Shown here piece after piece: positions 22,073-32,901 of a stretch of DNA of 64,000 nt. This stretch comes from Galeopsis tetrahit. Its lineage: Eukaryota; Streptophyta; Magnoliopsida; Lamiales; Lamiaceae. The notes under the pieces are model-generated. The model was given only the letters and a program-made list of their open reading frames with translations, searched no databases and was not told the DNA's origin. Both the position numbers and the translations under genes were made by a program. How positions within the stretch are numbered: position 1 is the stretch's first letter; each line of letters opens with the position of its first letter. The DNA is taken from NCBI GenBank assembly GCA_963675135.1, contig OY776129.1, positions 59,831,028 to 59,895,027 on the forward strand, written 5' to 3'.

Positions 22073-23312
22073 TAGGGGTGAAAACGGATCGGATACGGAC
22101 GGATAATGCTTATACCGTATCCTAAACCATATTTTTTTATCGAATTCGGAGTCGGATACGGAAAAGCCGGATTCAGATACGAATTCGAAATATTCGGTAT
22201 ACGGATACGGAACGGATATCGGACGAATCCGGGCCGGATTCGAATAACTATAATCGGATAATATATTTCAAATGGAAATCATCAAAATGTGATTGAAACA
22301 CATAAAAAATCAACAAACATGAAATCATCAAAATATATCCTTCGTAAACATCACCACTCCAGCACAACATAACGCCTAAGAAGACATATATAATATTATA
22401 CCCAAGCATGAATAAAGCAATCAACAAACTACTCCTAAGCCAAAGAATTACAGTTCAAAGTAATTATCAATGTTTTTCAAAATCTGAAGAAAAGAACAAC
22501 ACAAAATCGCACCACCTCCTCGGCCATTGTTGCTACAAAAAATGGGAACAGAGCTGCATCTGTTTCTGTGGGTCGCCTCCATGGATTGTCGAAAGAGAGA
22601 GAGAGATAAAAGGGGGTTCTGAGAGAGTCGATTGAAAGAACAATTGAAACAAAATGTGAAACTATCAAAAGTGGAATAATTGATTTCAATCCATTTTTAT
22701 GTTCTACAATTGGTTTTTGGTAAGGAAATGTACACTCTAATTCTTCTCGTAGATTACAAATTGATATGTCCCAGTCCATGAATATTTAATTTTTCTAATT
22801 TATTGTATGGTGCAAACTTAGATGAACCATTTTGATTTTATCCATATAAAAAAATGGAATGATAATTGAATAATTGACTATGTGTGGACATAAGTTATAT
22901 TAGTAAATTATGGTTTGTTAAATTTACATCTAGGTTTTTGTGGTGTAGTGGTTATCACGTCAGCTTTACACGCCGCAGGTCCCCGGTTCGATCCCGGATT
23001 TATTATTAAAAATCCGGGTATCCGGATTTATTATTATAAATTATAATAGAGCTTTAATAAAATTAATATAAAATAAAATATATTAAAAAATTCGGGTATC
23101 CGGATTTATTATCCGGATAATATCCGATAAAATATGGGAAAACTCGAATACGGTCGGATATTATGTATTCCGAATCCGAATTCGAATCCGAAGTCAACTA
23201 TCCGTATCCGAATCCGTATCCGCCCGGATACTAAATTTGTATACCGAATTCGTATCCGACCGGATACGGTTTCGGATCGGTCGGGAAATATCCCGATCCG
23301 TTTTCACCCCTA
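22073..23312. mobile_element. Non-autonomous hAT element with CGGATA repeats
   Basis: Both ends read TAGGGGTGAAAACGGATCGG inward, and the 8-bp TSD catgtgat flanks them exactly (22065-22072, 23313-23320), as in hAT elements. Next to each end is a cluster of cggatacgg/tatccgaat units in opposite orientation, as expected for sub-terminal transposase binding sites. The middle contains a tRNA-Val-like relic and an unrelated AT-rich segment (22280-22920) with short frames that I do not recognise. No transposase domain is present. Confidence 0.83.
22933..22998 (+). tRNA. tRNA-Val (UAC)-like relic inside hAT element
   Basis: The sequence contains a D arm (tggtgtagtggttatca), an anticodon region with TTTACAC (anticodon TAC) and a T arm (ccccggttcgatcccgg). 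The anticodon stem has mismatches, and the 3' acceptor strand is replaced by atttatta, so a working tRNA is unlikely. The A and B boxes remain and might still attract polymerase III. It could be a captured tRNA gene or a SINE head. Confidence 0.5.
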
Positions 23313-23718
23313 CATGTGATCAGACTAATTTAAATTAGTCGCGTCACATTTGATTCAATTCAACATGTCTATGATGCTATAATTTATTTTTGTTATTAAA
23401 TCCCACATTAATACTATAATCAACGCCCGTCAGTACAAGCAATCGTAATTGACCATAATATTCTAGAACAACTCTTGATTCAATGACCAAAAGTTGTTTC
23501 TATAGTCATCTAGAATGTACTACGTGCATATGAGATAATTTCATGATTAAAGTCCTATGGAAACTTTAATTGTTAGAAGGGCTCTTTGCATTTAGAGATA
23601 AGATTGTTGACTTGGGGACATTATCTAGTGAGACTATATTAATCAAAACTTAAAATTTTGAATTATTTTTTACTTGTGGATTGACATATTAAATTTTAAA
23701 TAATGCTATTATTATTTA

Positions 23719-24234
23719 TTAATATACAATTTTTAAGTTTGAATTGAAAGATATATAAGATTTTGACCGTGAATCGTCAACAATATTTGTCCTTTTGCTA
23801 ATGAAAGAAGTGGATTTTTTTTTGTAAGAGGCTGAATGGAATGAGGAAGAGAGGGCTGGTTGGACGGCGATGTGGAGTGGGGGCGACAGATGTAGGAAAC
23901 TTTTTTTGTTTTTTGCAAAAGAAAAAACTAGAAGAAAGAAGGGGAAGATGGGGACTTGTTGGGCGTGGGACACGACGGGTAGGGTGGGGCGGCGAGTGGA
24001 GGTCCTAGAGGAGGCATTTTAGTAGAAGAAAAATATGGAAGAGGGGAAATGAGGAGAAATAAAAAGGGAGAAAAATTAAGATTTTTGTAGTGGAGTGTAG
24101 CTATTAAGGGGGTTTAGAGATAAAATGTTAGTTTGAACAATTTATGGGGGTGTACCCAGTAATCTTGATATTTTTGGTAAGTTAGTTAAATGGGAGAGTG
24201 TGTCAAAAAAGGTCAAGGTGCAAATCACGGTGCC
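23719..24234. mobile_element. Truncated MULE relic, right part only
   Basis: A GC-rich block (23820-24010) is followed by AT DNA, gggggtgtaccc and gggagagtgtgtc, and a terminus that reads, reversed, ggcaccgtgatttgcacctt. This resembles the ends of the neighbouring MULE family (for example GCGTGGGTGATTTGCCCCTC at 16738). I cannot find the left end. The intact element at 24244 is inserted directly beside it. Confidence 0.45.
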
Positions 24235-24243
24235 AACTAAAAA

Positions 24244-25522
24244 GGTTCTGACTATTTACACCTCCATTTCAGATGGATGCACTCCCCCGATTTATACACT
24301 CCCTCTAAAATCGAGCACACCCCCCTAAATTGTCTTAAATGCCCTCATCTTCATAAACTTCCTATTACTATCCACACCCCCCACCACAAACCCTAACTTC
24401 ATCTTCTCTTTCTAAATTTTCCCCCACCAACCCACCACTCCGCACCCCCTCTCGTCTGGTGCACGCTGCCCGGCCCAACCACGGCGCGACAGCCCCTCCA
24501 TTTTTTTGTGTGTTTTTTCGTCTCCTCCCTTGATTCCGGCGCGGCCACCTCCATTATTTGGGTCGGCCACGCGGCGCGGCCTCCCTCTCCCTCGATCCCG
24601 GCGCGACACTTCCATTTTTTGCGTCGGCTGCGCAACGGCCTCCCTCTCCCGTCGACCTCGCCGCCGCCTCCATCCCAAATGTCGACCCCCCCATCCCCAG
24701 GGTTCCCTCCTTCCCTCCTCTTTTTTTTTTCTATTAGGGTTTTCTGCAAATTTGTAAATTTTTTTTATTTTTTTTAAATTCGACCCTGTAATGTTGACAA
24801 AATACACTCTCATCGATAAATTGTTGTCGACGAGAGTGTATTTGGTCGACATTACATGGTCGAATTTTTTTTAAAAAAAATTTATTTTTTTCCGACACAC
24901 TTTAGTCGACAAATCATTGTCGACGAGAGTGTATATGGTCAATCCTGGTTGGTCGAAATTTATAAAAAAAAAATGTGATTTTTTTAAATATATTTTGGAA
25001 TTTATGTATTTTTTTTTGGTTTGATGGTCGCCGAAAATGGTGTCGCGACGGCCGGAAGTAGTGGTTTATGGGGAAGGCGAAAAATGACAGTAAGGGGGGT
25101 GCGTTCAGTAGGGATCTAGTATGCTGTATTTTAATGAAGGCAAAAACTTGTGTGAGACCGTCTCACAAATCTTTTTATGTGAGACGGATTCTTTTAACCC
25201 ATATTTCAAAATTTTGGGTAGGATAATCCTTTTTTTTTTTCCAGATTTTGGTTTGTAAAAAAAGTGATAATGTTTAAGTAAAAATTGATAATATTTTTAA
25301 TAAAAGTGACTATCACTTTTTACTTAAACACTATCACTTTTTGCTCAAACATTATCACTTTTTATATATAAGGGCCGTCTCACGGATCTCATTCTGTGAG
25401 ACGGTCTCATCCAAGACTAGCCCTTTATAAAATGTATTTTTTATTTTTTACCCTATTATTTTATTAATAAACTAATTGAGGAAGTGCATCTCTCCGAAAT
25501 GGAGGTGTAAATAATCAAACCC
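24244..25522. mobile_element. Non-autonomous MULE with GC block and TCGA hairpin
   Basis: The exact 9-bp TSD aactaaaaa is at 24235-24243 and 25523-25531. The inverted termini begin GGTTCTGACTATTTACACCT on the left and, reversed, GGGTTTGATTATTTACACCT on the right, continuing through ccatttc. The interior has a pyrimidine-rich GC block (24370-24720) and a long TCGA hairpin (24780-24863, arms of about 38 nt). A second MITE is nested at 25137-25425. The frames in the GC block are by-products of its composition. Confidence 0.82.
25137..25425. mobile_element. MITE with TGAGACCGTCTCACA palindromic ends
   Basis: Both ends carry tgagaccgtctcaca, itself almost a palindrome, and a second gtgagacgg motif slightly inside. 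The interior repeats atcactttt several times in both orientations. Diverged relatives occur at about 44040-44277. The TSD is not clear. Confidence 0.55.
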
Positions 25523-25708
25523 AACTAAAAATCGTGTATGTTTGGTGCTACTAAAAGTCCGGCCTACCAAGAAAGGTCCATATTATTGGGTTGTTCTTCT
25601 TGCTCATTTGTGGATACTTGGGTGATCCAGCAAAGAGTCCATTGAAATTTAAATCATACGGAGTATTATAAATTTTAATAAATGACGAAGTTTAGATATA
25701 AAAGATTG

Positions 25709-25998
25709 TACTCCCTTCGTCCCAAAAAAAATTCACATTTGACTTTACATACAAATTAAAAAAAATTAATAAATGTGGTCAAATTTAACTAAAATGCCTA
25801 TTTTATCCTTGATAGTTCATAAATTTTGTGTAAATTTCAAAGCACTTGAGTCTTGAGAGTAATTATGGAGTTAATTTAATTATGGGTAAAATTGTCAATA
25901 AAACATTTACTCCACTTAAGTAAAAGAGGAAATGTGACTATAATTTAGAACATCCAAAAAAAGGAAAATGTGACTGTTTTTATGGGACGGAGGGAGTA
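25709..25998. mobile_element. Stowaway MITE
   Basis: TA-flanked ends ctcccttcgtcccaaaaa and, reversed, ctccctccgtcccataaaaa form an inverted repeat; the inner motif cacatttga/aaatgtgact is also inverted. Non-coding. Confidence 0.75.
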
Positions 25999-27745
25999 AC
26001 ATTTTCGAGATGAAGATTAGCGAACTTTCTTTAGGTACATCACACGAATGGAGATCTTTTGGTGGATGGAGAGACTATAAAAGAAAATAAATAAACTTTA
26101 CCATTACAGTGGGTTTAGTCTATTGGTCGAATTGTTTGATTGCTAGTTTGAAGTCAAGAGTTTAAATTTTATCAATAACAAATAAAACACTGAGACAGTA
26201 ATAACACCAAATACTTATACCACCGTTGGAGATACTCTTAGTGCTAGATGATATGCATTGAGTGTGCAACGAGCCACAATCCAGAGGACTTTAACAAATC
26301 AGAAAGTTTGCTCATCAAATTGAATTCTTAAAATTGTTTTGCTTTAATTTGATTTGGTTATTGTTTTACAGGACCGTAAGTAACTCTCGAAGGTCAACGA
26401 AATGAGAGCAAAACGAATGCAAAAAAGAATTAGCAAATGGTGAGATGTGTCTATATCTTTTTCAATTTGTGTTCATACTTTTATATATACTTTCTCGATC
26501 TTTTTCAAGTTATGAAAATTCACCCCAATTTCGATATGGATGAATAAGATATTGAATTAAAGCTCAATTCGAAACACATTTTCTAACACCACGGTGGCCG
26601 ACCGCTTTTATGCCCAACACTAACAACTTTTTTTTCCCTAGGACTCTAGGAGTAGTGTGGTGAGGACGTGCATAAATTCATCAGCAGCTCAACTAGCTCA
26701 CATACAATGAGACACTGATTTTTTTTCTTTTCTTATTCTTTTGGGAGTAGTGTGGTGAAGACGTGCATAAATTTATTAGTAACTCAACTTGCTCACATGC
26801 AAAGCAATGAGCTGTCCCAAATGATCCATAATCTTGTTCCACTTCCTTCCATTACCAATCCTCCCTACTTATTAATATGACAAGTATAATATTATTCCAA
26901 AATTATATACTTCAAATTAATGGGATTGCAAATATCCACAATATTTTACTCATGGACACGGTTAGTTAGTTTTTTTATTTATTACATTCAATAAATATTT
27001 TTAATAAAAAATCAGATGATTTGAATTATTATATATATAACTACTTATTTTTTTCTGACGGGAACTGTTTTCGGATTAATTTAGCTATATATACGTGTTT
27101 TTTTTTTTAATTCCATCATGTGTATTCATCAGCTTGTTTTTGTTTATTGTAAGATCATTAGTCAAATTGATTGGATCAATGTTCTATAGTACTACAACAC
27201 AACAATTTTTTTTTTGTATTTGAGTTATCAATAATAATAAAAATCTATTTGTATGGTCTACATTTGGCGAAATGAATCCAAGAGGGGTATAGTATCGCCC
27301 AAAAGAGTCAAAACAAATTAACACACCCTTCATGTCCCTCGCTTTGGCAGATATTTTACCACCAATAATTAATTGATTGCCGAAATTTCAAAAGGGCGTA
27401 TCCATTGACAAAGATTTCCGAGTGATAGTACAAATTAACACAAATAAACGTTCATCTCTTTTAAAATGTTTAGACGAGACGGTGTCACAGGAGTCTCAAA
27501 TCAATTAGTCTAACATAATAAAAAAATGATTGACCTTGCCCAAAAACTTGAACTTCTTGTCACGACACCTTCAAAGAATATATTGCAACCTGAAAAATAA
27601 GGTGAAGGCCAATCATCGCAAATACATTTTGGAAATTTGGAATTATGGAATCAGTCTCTGAGCGTGACCTTAATATTAATTCATCAATGTCGTCCTATAA
27701 CATAACTTCATTCTTCTCTCTCACCACTAGTGCATAACCAAAATC
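25999..27745. other. Intergenic DNA upstream of metalloproteinase gene
   Basis: It contains a two-copy repeat of about 63 bp with period 95 (26649-26711 and 26744-26806, sharing gtgtggtga.gacgtgcata). A W-box-like ttgacc at about 27529 lies roughly 215 bp upstream of the next ATG. The last 100 bp (pyrimidine-rich ttcattcttctctctcacc) is probably 5' leader. No genes are seen. Confidence 0.45.
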
Positions 27746-28849
27746 ATGAAATTCACAATCTGCATACTTGTACCTTTACTCATAATCTCTCTTAATCTAA
27801 ATTCAGCTTCTGCTAATTTCTTCCCAAACATTTCTGCAATCCCATCTTCCTTAATCCCCAATACCACAATCTGGGATGCTTTCAACACTCTCGTCGATTG
27901 CCGGAAAGGCGTCAAAGCCGACGGATTAGCCAAGCTCAAGAAATATTTCCAATATTTTGGTTATCTCAACTCTTCTTACTCCGATTTCTCCGACGATTTC
28001 GACGATTTCCTCGAATCTGCCGTCAAAACCTACCAAATCAATTTTAACCTAAATGTCACCGGCGAACTCGATGTACAAACATTGAACCACATCGTACTAC
28101 CTCGATGCGGGAACGCTGACATCATCAACGGCACTTCCGCCATGAATTCCGGCAACGGAGGCCACAGTCCGAACTCTACGATTCACACGGTGGCGCATTA
28201 CTCCTTCTTCCCGAACCGGCCGCGTTGGCCGCCGAGCAAGAGCGAACTCACCTACGCTTTCCTGCCGGCGAACCAGCTTTCCGATGTCGTTAGGGGCGTG
28301 TTCACACGCGCGTTCGAGCGGTGGTCCGAGGTGACGTCGTTGACGTTCACGGAGATCCCGACGTACCGAAGTGCGGATATCAAGATCGGGTTCTTTACGG
28401 CAGATCACGGTGACGGCGAGCCTTTTGACGGCGTTTTGGGGACGTTAGCGCACGCGTTTTCTCCGCCCGCGGGTTTGTTTCATTTGGACGGCGACGAGAA
28501 TTGGGTGATTGACGGCAACTTTTTAAACGGGGCGCCCCGGTCGGCTGTGGATTTGGAGTCGGTTGCGGTTCACGAAATCGGGCATATACTCGGGTTGGGT
28601 CATAGTTCGGTTGGGGATTCGATCATGTACCCGACTATCTCTTCGGGTACCCGGAAAGTGGAGCTCGCGAATGACGATATTATGGGGATCCAAGAACTAT
28701 ATGGGTCAAACCCGAATTACAATGGGTCGGTCTCGAATTTGACTCCAAGAGGGCAGAGAGATACTAGTGGGGCTCATCACGTGGACTATTCATTCGGCTG
28801 GATTTTCCTCTGTATAATTATCTTTTGTGCAAATTATTCTTTTTCTTAA
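27746..28849 (+). CDS. Plant matrix metalloproteinase (M10A), GPI-anchored type
   Basis: An intronless 367-codon gene, as is usual for plant MMPs. Residues 1-23 form a signal peptide (ILVPLLIISLNLNSASA). Residues 42-117 form the peptidoglycan-binding-like propeptide. PRCGNAD (119-125) is the cysteine switch, whose Cys121 keeps the zymogen inactive. The catalytic domain (about 150-322) has DGEPFDG and AHAF structural metal sites, the zinc motif HEIGHILGLGH (His276, His280, His286, with Glu277 catalytic) and a Met-turn SIMYPT (Met294). A short linker leads to a hydrophobic C-terminus (about 350-361), which suggests a GPI signal. Several NxS/T glycosylation sites are present. Family members cleave extracellular proteins in growth, senescence and defence. 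The coding region is more GC-rich than its flanks. All key residues are intact. Confidence 0.95.
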   Translation: MKFTICILVPLLIISLNLNSASANFFPNISAIPSSLIPNTTIWDAFNTLVDCRKGVKADGLAKLKKYFQYFGYLNSSYSDFSDDFDDFLESAVKTYQINFNLNVTGELDVQTLNHIVLPRCGNADIINGTSAMNSGNGGHSPNSTIHTVAHYSFFPNRPRWPPSKSELTYAFLPANQLSDVVRGVFTRAFERWSEVTSLTFTEIPTYRSADIKIGFFTADHGDGEPFDGVLGTLAHAFSPPAGLFHLDGDENWVIDGNFLNGAPRSAVDLESVAVHEIGHILGLGHSSVGDSIMYPTISSGTRKVELANDDIMGIQELYGSNPNYNGSVSNLTPRGQRDTSGAHHVDYSFGWIFLCIIIFCANYSFS

Positions 28850-29512
28850 ACATCTTTATATATTGATTTTTTTTTTTGTGAGTAAAGCATATTTGCTCGA
28901 AATTACAGAATTAGAAGGCACACACAAGAAATTAAAAATGAATATGTATCTCCAGTAATGTATTTGTTATTTTTTAATTTTTATTTCATTCGGCTGGACA
29001 ATATTTATCCCTTTTTTAAATTAAAATTATGAAATTAAAAATGAATATGTATTAACAACTTTATTTTCAATTAATGGATGCGATTCTCTAACCACATTTC
29101 ATAATTTCAGGTTACTAAAATGTAAGTTAGAAATTAAAAATATTTTACAAAGTTAAAATAAGGGTAAAATTGAGAGAAATGATTGAAAAAAAATTAAAAC
29201 ACTATTTAATTTGTGGACAAGAATAAAATTGTAAAACAATATTTATTGTGGAATTTTGTTTTATTAATTTCTTCTAATTCCGATTGGGGGAACCACAGAA
29301 AATGGAAAGAGAGATATCACTAGATTAGTTATTGACAATTTCTCGTCGAATCCATTATATCACTTTAATCTTCCTTCTCGTTTATATTTCTTTAAACTAC
29401 ATCAATTTTACAATCCCTAGTAACTATTTTAGAAGGCGAGTGATTCAAATTGAATAGGTGTACTTACTATAACCTGGGCCTTTCTTTGAAGGCTACACAA
29501 TTATTTTGGTGG
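28850..29512. other. 3' flank and AT-rich spacer
   Basis: This holds the metalloproteinase 3' untranslated region, followed by AT-rich DNA in which the phrase gaaattaaaaatgaatatgtat occurs twice (28929 and 29031 areas). No gene is supported. Confidence 0.45.
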
Positions 29513-29521
29513 ATTATAAAA

Positions 29522-30011
29522 GGCCACAGTTACACACACAGGCTTATTAATAATTAAGGACACCAACTGCCCAAACACATCCATGTGAAAAAAAATCTAA
29601 AATACGTTTTCCATTTTAAACTCTAAAAATCTAAAATACATCAATTAGAGTTTAAAATGGAAAACGTATTTTAGATTTTTTTTCAAGTACACCCACCTTC
29701 TTCCCGGTCGACAGCGGCGCCCACCCCCTCTTTCGTCCTTCAATCGGCCGCCACCCACCTAGCCACCCCCCCTCTAGTTCGCTGCCTGCGATTTTTATTT
29801 TTTTTTACAATTTTTGGTTGTTTTGATTGTTGGTGTTTTTTTTTTTAATTATTATGGTGATGGTGGAGACGATTCTTCATGAAATGAATAGGTGGATATA
29901 CTCATCTACCGTATTTTCTTCAAAAATTTCATTGAAGGGTATATTGGACTTTTTTTTTTTTTTTTTTTGCCAGTGGGTGTCCTCAATAAATCTGTATGTA
30001 TAACTGTGGCC
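29522..30011. mobile_element. Short MULE with perfect internal palindrome
   Basis: The termini are GGCCACAGTTACACACACAG and, reversed, GGCCACAGTTATACATACAG. The flanks attataaaa and attataaga (9 bp, one mismatch) are the TSD. Within it, 29587-29625 and 29646-29684 form a perfect 39-bp inverted repeat around a 20-bp spacer. A small GC-rich patch lies at 29700-29790. Too short to encode protein. Confidence 0.75.
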
Positions 30012-30084
30012 ATTATAAGAGAGTATGGGCAGAGCCCAATTTCAGTCCGAGCTTCACACTTGCAACTAGACATGCACAAACATC

Positions 30085-32893
30085 GGCCCTGACTATATAC
30101 CCCTCCAGCTCCCTCCAGCTCTGTTAAGTACACTCCCCCTCCCATTTTATTAATTTAATATTCGTATAAAATACCCAATGTACCCTTTTAGTAACATTCA
30201 TTAAATAAATACAATCCCCTTAAAATTAAAAAAACATAACCCTAATTGTTTTTCAGCAGCAGCCGCCACCACCAATGACAGCCGCCGCCATTATCACCTC
30301 CGAAGGCGGCCGTCACCATCACCTCCGACGAGATCGCCGCCGCCCCACCACCAAAACATTTGCAAAAAAAAATCAGAAAAAAAAATCCAACAGAAATATA
30401 AAAAAAAATTACATATTTTCGACAAGGGATTATATATTTTTTAGTCCATTAAGTTAACACAATTTTAAATTTAGTCCATCAGGTTACCACTTTTTGAATT
30501 TACTCCATTATGTTTCGATTTATTTTGATTTTAGTCCAGTTACCTGCTGTAGCAGGTTTAACAGGTCATTTTTTAAAACACACCCCATAAAATGTTATAT
30601 ACACCCCATAAAATGTTATACACACCCCAAATGTTAAACACACCACACTAAAATTTAAAAATAATTTTTTATTACTATACACACCCCCAACTATTTCTTA
30701 TTTAATAAGCTGCCAAAAATAATTAAATTAAAAAAATAAGAATTTAAATTAATATGAAAAATATAAATAAAACCTATAAAAAATCGCCTAAATCTTCAAA
30801 AATTAAACAAAGCTAAAAAAATTTAATTAATTTAACTAGTTTTGAAAATTTAGTTGATTTTCTACTATTTTAAAATTTTATTTGGCCTTATTTTCGACGT
30901 TTTTTTTATAGAAGTCAAAACGCAAATAAAACATTAATAAAGCAATATAATTTTAATTTTTTTTTAAAAAATATTTCTTTTATATTACCTAAACCTATTA
31001 ACACCCCATAAATTTTATATACACTCCAAACGTTAAACATAAATATTCAAAAATAAAATATAGTTAAATAAAATCGTAAACATATTTAATAAATTGTCAA
31101 AAATAATTTAATTAAAAAAGTAAGAATTCAAATTAATATGAAAAATATAAATAAAACCTATAAAAAATACATAAATCTTCAAAATTTTAATAAAGCTAAA
31201 AAATTAATTAATTTAATTAGTTTAAAAATTTTAGTTGATTTTTTAATAATTTTTTAAAAAAAATTATTTAATTTAATAATTTTTTCAAGTTGATCTTTTT
31301 TAAATTTATTAAAAATCTTCAAAAATAGTAAAAAAAATCAATTAAATCTTTAAAACTAATTAAATTAATTAATTTTTTTAGTTTGTTTAATTTTTTAAGA
31401 TTTTAGTGATTTTTTATAGGTTTTATTTATATTTTTTATATTAATTTGAATTCTCACTTTTTTTTTTATTTAATTATTTTTAGCAATTTATTAAATATGT
31501 TTATATATTTGATTTTCTGTGTTTAACGTTTGGAGTGCATATAAAATTTATGGGGGGTTAGTAGGTTCATGTAATATAAAAAAAATATTTAAAAGTGAAA
31601 TAAATTAAATTTAAAACTCCATTGCTTTATTAATGTTTTATTTGCGTTCTAACTTTTATAAAAAAAATATCGAAAATAAGGTTAAATAAAATTTAAAAAT
31701 AATAGAAAATCAAATAACTCTTCAAAACTAATTAAATTAATTATTTTAGATTTGTTTAATTTTTAAAGATTTAAACGATTTTTTATAGGTTTCATTTATA
31801 TTTTTCATATTAATTTGAATTCTTATTTTTTTAATTTAATTATTTTTGGTAATTTATTAAATAGGAATGGTTGGGGGTGTGTATAGTAATAAAAAATGAT
31901 TTTTAAATGTTAGTGTGGTGTGTTTAATATATATTTGGGGTGTGTTGTATAACATTTTATGAGGTGTATTTTAAAAAATGATCTGTTAAACCTGCTGTAG
32001 CAGGTAACTGGACCAAAATCAAAATAAATTGAAACTTAATGGACTAAATTCAAAAAGTGGTAATTTGATGGACTAAATTCAAAATTGTGGTAACTTAATG
32101 GACTAAAAAAAATATAATCCCTTTCGACAATGGTTTATCGACAAAAAAAGTATATGGTCGACTATAATGTGTCGACAAAAATTACTCCAGTCGACACTGG
32201 TTCGTCGAAAGAAAAAATAAAAATATTTCAGCAAAATATAGTCGAAAATAAATACTATCGTCAAGAACAATTTGTCGACAATAGAGTTTATATTTGAGCA
32301 CATATTGTCGAAAATAATAAAAAAAAAAAAAAAAAAAACCTACGTTGGATTTTAGGGTTAGTTCAGGCGGCGGACGGCGGCGGATGGGAGAGGAAGGGGC
32401 GCGGCCTTGGCGATGGAGGAGGAAGAAGTGGGGAAGAGGGGCGTCGGCGTCGCTGCGCGAGGTAGGGGCGGCACCGCCGCCAAATGTTTTGCAGATCTTC
32501 GATTGCGAAAAAAAAGAGAGGGGGTGGTGGCGCACGGCGGGAGTGAAGCAAAGAGGGGCGGCGCACGTCGGGGAGGTGGCGGCAGATGGGTCGTGCAGGG
32601 GAGGTGGTGGGGTGGGGGCAGCGAATTTCTGCAGAAAATTGAGAAAAAAAGAAAGAAGGAGGTGGGCGGCGCAGGCGGAGGTGAGCGTGGGCGGCGTGAA
32701 CTTGGTGGAGAAGGATGAGAGAAAAGTGATATTAAGGTTTGAATGGGAGAGTATATTTAATATGTGTCAATTTAGATGAAAAGGGTAATTTTGATAATTC
32801 GTGGGGAGTACATCTAACATTTACCCCATTGGGTAGGGTACATAAATCTGGGGAGTATACTTAACAGAGCTGGAGGGGTATATAGCCAGGGCC
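30085..32893. mobile_element. MULE-like element interrupted by a nested foldback MULE
   Basis: The termini are GGCCCTGACTATATACCCCT and, reversed, GGCCCTGGCTATATACCCCT, both followed by cagctctgttaagta. The 8-bp flanks caaacatc are identical (30077-30084, 32894-32901). Removing the nested insert leaves about 1.1 kb with the same order of parts as the element at 59512-60553: terminus, ccctaatt, a small CCG patch (30255-30350), a TCGA block (30415-30425 plus 32122-32310) and a GC-rich block (32345-32720). Frames in the GC block lack domains. Confidence 0.8.
30426..32121. mobile_element. Foldback MULE nested in TCGA block
   Basis: The exact 9-bp TSD tttcgacaa is at 30417-30425 and 32122-32130. 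The inverted ends begin GGGATTATAT and continue as a long inverted repeat (tttagtccat, ggtaccac-like DNA, cctgctgtagcaggtt at 30541-30560 and 31990-32010). Homology persists through the AT-rich centre, so the two arms of roughly 0.8 kb could form one giant hairpin. No coding sequence. Confidence 0.82.
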
Positions 32894-32901
32894 CAAACAT
32901 C

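Noticed and set aside
32345..32779. 144-codon frame and overlapping frames
   Set aside because: Same GC-rich MULE block on both strands; repetitive Gly/Arg/Ala, no domain.
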